Shown here one piece after another: positions 55,358 to 60,341 of a DNA stretch of 60,341 nt. The stretch comes from Acidobacteriota bacterium (GTDB lineage Bacteria; Acidobacteriota; Terriglobia; Terriglobales; Acidobacteriaceae). Positions within the stretch are counted from its first letter, which is position 1, and each line of letters opens with the position of its first letter. The notes beneath the pieces are model-generated. The model did not search any database and had not been told where the DNA came from. It saw only the letters and a list, made by a program, of their open reading frames with translations. Both the position numbers and the translations under genes were made by a program. The stretch is taken from NCBI GenBank assembly GCA_021780415.1, contig JAJXYW010000308.1, positions 1 through 60,341 of the forward strand. Direction: 5' to 3'.

Positions 55358-57835
55358 TCACTGCGCCGCGTAGTAAGCCTTCACAATCTCCTCATACGAC
55401 TTCGGCACAAAGTCCATCGCCGGCGTTCCTCCCGCCAGATACTTCACAAAATAATCCCACTTCCGCTTCATCACATACGGCGTCGCGGCAGCATATCCAT
55501 GGTGAACATTCGGAATCATCAGCATGTCGAAGTCCTTGTTCGTCTTGATCAGCGCCTCCACCACCAGCAGCGTATTGTTCGGCGGAACATTGTCGTCCAT
55601 CGTTCCATGCGCCAGCATCAGATGACCCTTCAGGTTCTTCGCATAGTCCGCGTTGGCCTGCGCCGCATAGTTGTCCGCGTTATCCGGCCCCATCACCTCC
55701 AGCCCGGCCCAGCGCTCATCCCAATCGTCCTCATACTCCCGTTGGTCGTGGTTGCCGCTCTCCGCCCAACCCACCTTGAAGAAATCAGGAAAGTGGAACA
55801 TCGCCGACACCGTCGCATTCCCGCCGCCCGAGTGTCCTGTAATCCCCACCCTGTCCGCATCCATCCACGCATACCGCGCCGCCAGTTCTTTGATCCCCGC
55901 CACCTGGTCCGGAATCGTATCGTCATTCATCTCCGCCGGGCTCGACGCATGCGCGTCATGGAAGCTCTTCGACCGGTGCGGATTTCCCATCCCATCAATG
56001 CACACCACCGCGAACCCCAGGTCCGCCATCGCCTGCAAGTCTCCGCGCGATGCCTCAAATCCCGGCGGCCCAAACACTGAGCACGACCCATCCTGCGGCC
56101 CCGGATACACATAATCCACCACCGGATATTTCTTCGTCGCATCGAAGTTCGTCGGCTTGAACAAAATCCCATACACCGCCGTCTTCCCATCGTGCGCCTT
56201 CAACTCCACCCGTTCCGGAGCCTTCCATCCCGCCGCCACCAACTGCGAAACATCCTGCTTCGCCAGCGTCGCCAGCACCTTCCCCGCATCATCCCGCACC
56301 ACCGCAGTCTGCGGCGTGTCCACAGTCGAGTACACATCGACAAACGTCTTTCCATCCTCCGACGCCGTCACCTCATGCGTCGCCACCTCCGGCGTCAGCC
56401 GCCGCTGGTGCTTCCCATCCAGATCCACGCGAAAGTAATTCACATAGTACGGATCTTCCCCCTTCACCTTATTGGTCGCGGTGAAATACAGCACGCGACT
56501 CTTCTCGTCCACATGCTTCATCTCCCACACCGGCCCATCGCCTCTCGTCACCTGATTCTTCAACTCGCCCGTCGTCAGGTCATACAGATACGCCTGCGCC
56601 CAGTTACTCCGCTCACTCACCCACAAAAACTCATTCGAGTCCCACAGCACCTTCCAGTCCGTCTTCGCCTGCCAGCCGTAGTACGTGTCCACATGCTCGT
56701 GATACACATCGCGCACGTCTCCCGTCGCGGCGTCGGCCATGCGCACCCACTCATCCTTGTGGTCCCGCGACGTCGCCACAAACGCCAGACGCGCATCATC
56801 CGGCGAAAACTCCACGTCATTCCATCGCCCATCCCCATCGCAGCTAACGTCATCGCACTCCATGCTGCGATGCTCCAGCGGCTCCGTCTTCAGCCGCACC
56901 ACCTTCGCCGTCGCCACATCGATCACCACCGGCTCAATCATCGTGACGTCCTTATCCCCCACCAGCGGATACCGCCAGGCCTCCAGCTTCGGGTGCCGAT
57001 TCGTCACCGGCACCAGATACATCAGTCCCGTCTTCCGCTGGTCTTGTTGAAACGTCGCAATCTTCTTCCCATCCGCCGACCACGTCACAATCGCCCCATC
57101 CGAGTGCTGCCACCCGGCATTATCCGTCGCATATCCAAAGTCCTCGACGCCGTCCGTCGTCAACTGCCGCTCCTCGCCCGTCGCCACCGTCCGCACCCAC
57201 AGATTGTTGTCGCGAATGAACGCAGCCAGCTTCTTATCCGGCGAAAGATTCGCCCCGCCCGCATGTCGCCGCACGATCGCCGCCTTCTTTCCTCCCGCCT
57301 TCTCCGCTGTCTTCTCTTCACTCGGCGGCTTCGGCTCCTCCGTGCACAGGGTCACCGCCGCATCGCAATGGAACACGCCCTCCGCCGTCGTCACCGCAAA
57401 CCCGCCGTTGGCCTCTTCCTTGTACGCCGTCACACCCAACTTCGCAGCCTCCACCTTCGTCGGCGCCTTTGCATCTGGCTTCGCGCTGCTGTCCGCCTTG
57501 CTCGCTGTCTCAATCGCCGCATTCAACGCCGCTGCCAGCTTCGCGTTATCGAACGCCGGAGCCACACTCCAGGCCTTCGTCCCTGCTGTCTGCCCGGCGA
57601 TCATGTACGCCGTCCCACCTACTCCCGGATCACGATAGAACACCCGCCCATCGGCCAGATACTCCACCCCACGCACCGTATGGTGCACCAGCGGATTCAC
57701 GTTGTACGACATCCACCGCTCCGCCTGCGCATAATCCTGCGTCGTATAAACTCTCTGCGCCACAGCGGGCAGCGCACCAGCTGAAGCAAGCACCATCACA
57801 CGCGCAAAGACAATTGAAGACCGGCAATTCAGCAT
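55358..57835 (-). CDS. Dipeptidyl-peptidase IV-type serine peptidase (S9B)
   Basis: 825 aa from ATG 57835, with signal peptide (SSIVFARVMVLASAGALPAVA). The first 480 residues form a beta-propeller (DPPIV_N). The C-terminal hydrolase domain has the nucleophile in VGITGHSGGGNATVSAM (Ser669), the acid in AHGTMDDNVPP (D747) and the histidine in PNVHHGYAAATPYVM (H778 or H779). Such enzymes cut X-Pro or X-Ala dipeptides from peptides outside the cytoplasm. Earlier in-frame starts (e.g. 57910) would place a charged stretch before the signal and are disfavoured. Convergent with gluQ. Confidence 0.9.
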   Translation of the reverse strand: MLNCRSSIVFARVMVLASAGALPAVAQRVYTTQDYAQAERWMSYNVNPLVHHTVRGVEYLADGRVFYRDPGVGGTAYMIAGQTAGTKAWSVAPAFDNAKLAAALNAAIETASKADSSAKPDAKAPTKVEAAKLGVTAYKEEANGGFAVTTAEGVFHCDAAVTLCTEEPKPPSEEKTAEKAGGKKAAIVRRHAGGANLSPDKKLAAFIRDNNLWVRTVATGEERQLTTDGVEDFGYATDNAGWQHSDGAIVTWSADGKKIATFQQDQRKTGLMYLVPVTNRHPKLEAWRYPLVGDKDVTMIEPVVIDVATAKVVRLKTEPLEHRSMECDDVSCDGDGRWNDVEFSPDDARLAFVATSRDHKDEWVRMADAATGDVRDVYHEHVDTYYGWQAKTDWKVLWDSNEFLWVSERSNWAQAYLYDLTTGELKNQVTRGDGPVWEMKHVDEKSRVLYFTATNKVKGEDPYYVNYFRVDLDGKHQRRLTPEVATHEVTASEDGKTFVDVYSTVDTPQTAVVRDDAGKVLATLAKQDVSQLVAAGWKAPERVELKAHDGKTAVYGILFKPTNFDATKKYPVVDYVYPGPQDGSCSVFGPPGFEASRGDLQAMADLGFAVVCIDGMGNPHRSKSFHDAHASSPAEMNDDTIPDQVAGIKELAARYAWMDADRVGITGHSGGGNATVSAMFHFPDFFKVGWAESGNHDQREYEDDWDERWAGLEVMGPDNADNYAAQANADYAKNLKGHLMLAHGTMDDNVPPNNTLLVVEALIKTNKDFDMLMIPNVHHGYAAATPYVMKRKWDYFVKYLAGGTPAMDFVPKSYEEIVKAYYAAQ

Positions 57836-58144
57836 AAGCAGGGAGATCCCATCCGAAGAGTTTGAGCAACAACAGCGTGCAAACAGCCTAGCCCAAAACC
57901 CACTCTCCATGCGAATCACGACCACCTCACCACCTCCCTCCACACGGCTCACGCTGCCGCAGCAGCCAACACCCCTCAGGATCCCGCACGCATCACTTGG
58001 CCCTATATTTTCCAACGTCGTCTCGTAAGCCTGCGAACCAGGAGAGGCTCATCCACTCACAGGCAAAGCCCGCGACGTGCTTGACACTCTCCATCAACCC
58101 CCGTAGCCTTCGGAGACCTGACCAAAACAAGGAGTGCGTAATCC
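57836..58144. other. Intergenic between divergent genes
   Basis: 309 bp ahead of the S9B peptidase (minus) and the DUF5666-type gene (plus). AAGGAG precedes ATG 58145. I see no RNA gene, repeat or clear promoter. Confidence 0.4.
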
Positions 58145-59491
58145 ATGAAATGTCGCACTGGATTTCCAGGATGGCTGTGCGCATTCCTAACAGCGCTGTG
58201 CGGCTTCCTGGCATGCCCCGCCGCTGCACAGGACCAACCGCCAACCGTTGATGGCAATATCAGCGTCTTCTCTTCCAGCACCGATTTTTATGTCGATGGC
58301 AAACACATCGTTACCAACGCACAGACTACATTTTTGAAACCCGTCGTCCAGAACGGACAGAATGTAAGCATCACTGATCCTTCCATCGCGCAGACGTTAG
58401 CCGTCGGGGATCACGTGCAGGTCTTTGGTGACAGCGACCGCCACACTCATTCGATCGTAGCCACGACGATTGTGCTACAGCCACTCACCCACGATCACAT
58501 CACCGGATTCGCAGTCGTGCAACAGGTTCTATCCACTTCGCCGCAACTCATTCTGGAGGCAGACGGCTACCGCATCGCCATAACGTCAAAGACCACCCTC
58601 CATAACAAGCCGCCACTTAACGACCAAACGATCCCCATAGCGAATATGTGGATTGACTACAAAGGACGATGGAATCAAGATGGCCTCGTGGTCGCGGAGC
58701 ACGCGGAGTACTCGAACTTTGCCTTCAGCGAGCGCTTCAAAAAAGGACTCGACAAGAGCAAGGCAAAAATCGTCGCACCCGTCTATGAAGCCACGCCCGC
58801 GGCCACCAGCAAAGACGGAGAGATCGTGGCCCCGTACCTCTACGCGAAGAAGCACACCGCATCGATTCCCGCAACCCTCGCCGTTCAGCAGCGTATCCAG
58901 CAAATCGGAGAGCGCCTGATTCCCGCCGCGCAGAAGATCCTTGCCAACGACGATCCGCAGAAGATCCACTTCCAGTTCTACGCCGTCGACGGAATAGGAT
59001 TTCCCGTCGCAATCGGATCGCCGGACGGCCTTGTGATCCTGCCCATACAGACAATCAACGCATTGCCAACTGATGATGAAGTCGCCGCCGTGCTCTCCGA
59101 AGGCATCGCGGAGGCACTCGAGTGGCAGGTGCCTCCGGCTGCTACAGGCAGCGCCGGGCCAGCGATGACCGCTGTCGGGGAGATGCCATTCGTCGGCCCC
59201 ATCGCCGGGATTGCCCTGATATCTGGTGGCCTTTTCGAGACATATCACGGCACCTACGCCACCCGTTTCGACCCTTGGCAGCGTGTGCGAGTCGGCCTGT
59301 CACTGATGCACGACGCCGGGTACGACATTCGTCAGGCCCCTCTCGCCTGGCAAATTCTCCAGTACGGCATCGCAAAACAGGCTGAGAAACCTCCTTCGGC
59401 CAAGAGCGCCTATCTACTCAACATCATTGGGCTCGAGTACGCGCATGATGGGAAGGCATCATCAGGCACACCTCAGGCCGCCGCGAAATAA
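58145..59491 (+). CDS. Secreted protein: DUF5666-like N-terminus plus M48-like domain without its HExxH
   Basis: 448 aa. Signal peptide (FPGWLCAFLTALCGFLACPAAAQ), then an OB-like DUF5666-type region (about 35-190; VGDHVQVFGDSDRH, TKTTLHNKPPL). From about 245 the sequence follows the plan of M48 peptidases: QRIQQIGERLIPAAQKILAND, IHFQFYAVD, LVILPIQTINALPTDDEVAAVLSEGIAEALEW, and late GLSLMHDAGYDIRQAPLAWQIL. But the zinc motif HExxH reads EGIAE (E319 and E323), so peptidase activity is unlikely. AAGGAG 10 nt before ATG 58145. A TolC gene follows in the same direction after about 115 bp. Confidence 0.7.
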   Translation: MKCRTGFPGWLCAFLTALCGFLACPAAAQDQPPTVDGNISVFSSSTDFYVDGKHIVTNAQTTFLKPVVQNGQNVSITDPSIAQTLAVGDHVQVFGDSDRHTHSIVATTIVLQPLTHDHITGFAVVQQVLSTSPQLILEADGYRIAITSKTTLHNKPPLNDQTIPIANMWIDYKGRWNQDGLVVAEHAEYSNFAFSERFKKGLDKSKAKIVAPVYEATPAATSKDGEIVAPYLYAKKHTASIPATLAVQQRIQQIGERLIPAAQKILANDDPQKIHFQFYAVDGIGFPVAIGSPDGLVILPIQTINALPTDDEVAAVLSEGIAEALEWQVPPAATGSAGPAMTAVGEMPFVGPIAGIALISGGLFETYHGTYATRFDPWQRVRVGLSLMHDAGYDIRQAPLAWQILQYGIAKQAEKPPSAKSAYLLNIIGLEYAHDGKASSGTPQAAAK

Positions 59492-59595
59492 TCTGCCGCA
59501 CAACGGGCACAGCGGCGCATTTTAGAGCCTCAGCCCTCCGAATCCAACACGACATTTCAGAAATCCTTCAGGATGGCTTAATCTCGGTCTTGTAG

Positions 59596-59601
59596 TGTAA
59601 T
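59596..59601 (+). promoter_or_regulatory. -10 box of the TolC-family gene, leaderless geometry
   Basis: TGTAAT followed by 6 nt and an ATG (59608). The spacing is the same as at hemL and the polymerase gene. No -35 box at 16-18 nt stands out. Confidence 0.35.
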
Positions 59602-59607
59602 GACCGA

Positions 59608-60341
59608 ATGAGATGTTCTCCATCCATACTCACGAGATCAATGGTGAAAGTCCTCTGCGCTTCGCTCCTTTTCAGCGGAGCCGCTCTTGTTGCACAGTCG
59701 CTTGCAGCTACCTCCGCATCCATCTCCACAACCGCAACTCAAATCTCGCTCGATCAGGCTGTCCATCTCGCCGAGACCAACGAGCCAGCCTTCACCGCTG
59801 CGCTCGCACAGGGCCGACTCGCGCGGTTGGACCGTTCCGTTGCCATCGCCAGCCTGCTTCCATCGGTCACCTATCACAATCAATATCTCTTCACCCAGGG
59901 CAACGGCTCCACGGACCGCATCGGCCAGACCACCACCTCACCGGCTCCGCGCTTCATCGCCAATAACGCCGTGCATGAATACGCCAGCGAGGGCATCGTC
60001 AACGAGACCATCGGTGTTCAGCAGTTCAGCGCCGTGGCTGCGGCCAACGCCCACGCCGCCCAGGCCGCAGCGGAGGCCGAGATCGCACGCCGCGGCCTCT
60101 TCTCCGCCGTCGTCGCTCTCTACTATGGCGTCGCAGCCGCAGAGACCAAGCTTGCCGTCGTACAGCGCAGCAAGGATGATGCGGACCACTTCCTCAACAT
60201 CACGCACCAACGCGAGCAGGCCCGCGAGGCGGCTCACGCCGACGTCGTCAAGGCCGAACTACAGCAGCAGCAGCGCGTCCGCGACGTGCAGGACGCAACC
60301 CTCGCCGCTTCCACCGCCCGCCTCGAACTCGCCGTGCTCCT
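59608..60341 (+). CDS. TolC-family outer-membrane efflux protein, 5' part
   Basis: TolC proteins form trimeric outer-membrane exit ducts of efflux pumps and type I secretion. The visible 244 residues contain a signal peptide (VKVLCASLLFSGAALVAQSLA), then TATQISLDQAVHLAETNEPAF, the repeated alpha-helical hairpin pattern and QREQAREAAHADVVKAELQQQQRVRDV. Start ATG 59608 or ATG 59641; the first has a -10 box 6 nt before it. The gene continues past the right edge, where pump components would be expected. Confidence 0.88.
   Translation, partial: MRCSPSILTRSMVKVLCASLLFSGAALVAQSLAATSASISTTATQISLDQAVHLAETNEPAFTAALAQGRLARLDRSVAIASLLPSVTYHNQYLFTQGNGSTDRIGQTTTSPAPRFIANNAVHEYASEGIVNETIGVQQFSAVAAANAHAAQAAAEAEIARRGLFSAVVALYYGVAAAETKLAVVQRSKDDADHFLNITHQREQAREAAHADVVKAELQQQQRVRDVQDATLAASTARLELAVL

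Overview
The window looks like a chromosomal segment of an Acidobacteriota, most likely a relative of Granulicella, Edaphobacter or Terriglobus. This is inferred from gene content, not from a marker search. The signs are high GC with strong C/G third-position bias, two very large Oar-type TonB-dependent receptors that start with a carboxypeptidase-regulatory-like domain, an S9B peptidase, an acidobacterial-style PurM, and dense unidirectional operons separated by GC-rich hairpin terminators.

Layout. 0.2-2.5 kb is a nickel module: hypA and hypB on the minus strand, divergent from a NiCoT permease. 2.6-12.4 kb is mostly housekeeping: secreted VOC protein, hemL, purM, zinc-ribbon M50 protease, OYE-type flavin oxidoreductase, MerR regulator overlapping murJ, then metK behind a strong promoter and a folded leader. 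12.5-17.6 kb holds a secreted Ntn-hydrolase-like protein, small membrane and lipoprotein genes, a 270-bp dispersed repeat and a decayed IS481 transposase. 17.6-20.5 kb is the translation cluster rplM-rpsI-rpsB-tsf, read right to left. 21-24 kb is an Oar-like receptor. 24-32 kb is a surface-polysaccharide region of partly lower GC (GT39-like transferase, FkbM methyltransferase, FtsX-type permease, polymerase-like membrane protein, frameshifted acyltransferase 3), followed by a radical SAM gene. 32.4-39.9 kb has iscX, a TetR regulator, a DsbA-like protein, rmuC, acpP-fabF, an alpha/beta hydrolase, a Yip1 protein and two genes under 60 codons. 40-43 kb is a second receptor. 43.2-47.9 kb is a second copy of the repeat and the hisS-aspS operon, where HisRS carries an in-frame foreign-looking insertion of about 100 residues. 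47.9-60.3 kb has a rhomboid-like protein, an M28 peptidase with a Met/Cys-rich loop, a LysW-like mini-protein, a Y-family polymerase, a GT-C membrane protein, gluQ, the S9B peptidase, a DUF5666/M48-like protein and the start of a TolC-family gene.

The most noteworthy points are: (1) the roughly 100-residue low-GC insertion in the catalytic domain of HisRS; (2) the conserved intergenic repeat at 15.0 and 43.2 kb, whose second copy lies just upstream of that hisS; (3) the folded leader of metK; (4) several genes whose start codon lies about 6 nt after a -10 box, implying leaderless mRNAs; (5) a LysW-like zinc mini-protein outside any lysine or arginine operon; (6) hydrolase-fold proteins that have lost their catalytic residues. 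No tRNA, rRNA or CRISPR array was recognised. Starts, promoters and family names come from reading the sequence only; no database search was possible.
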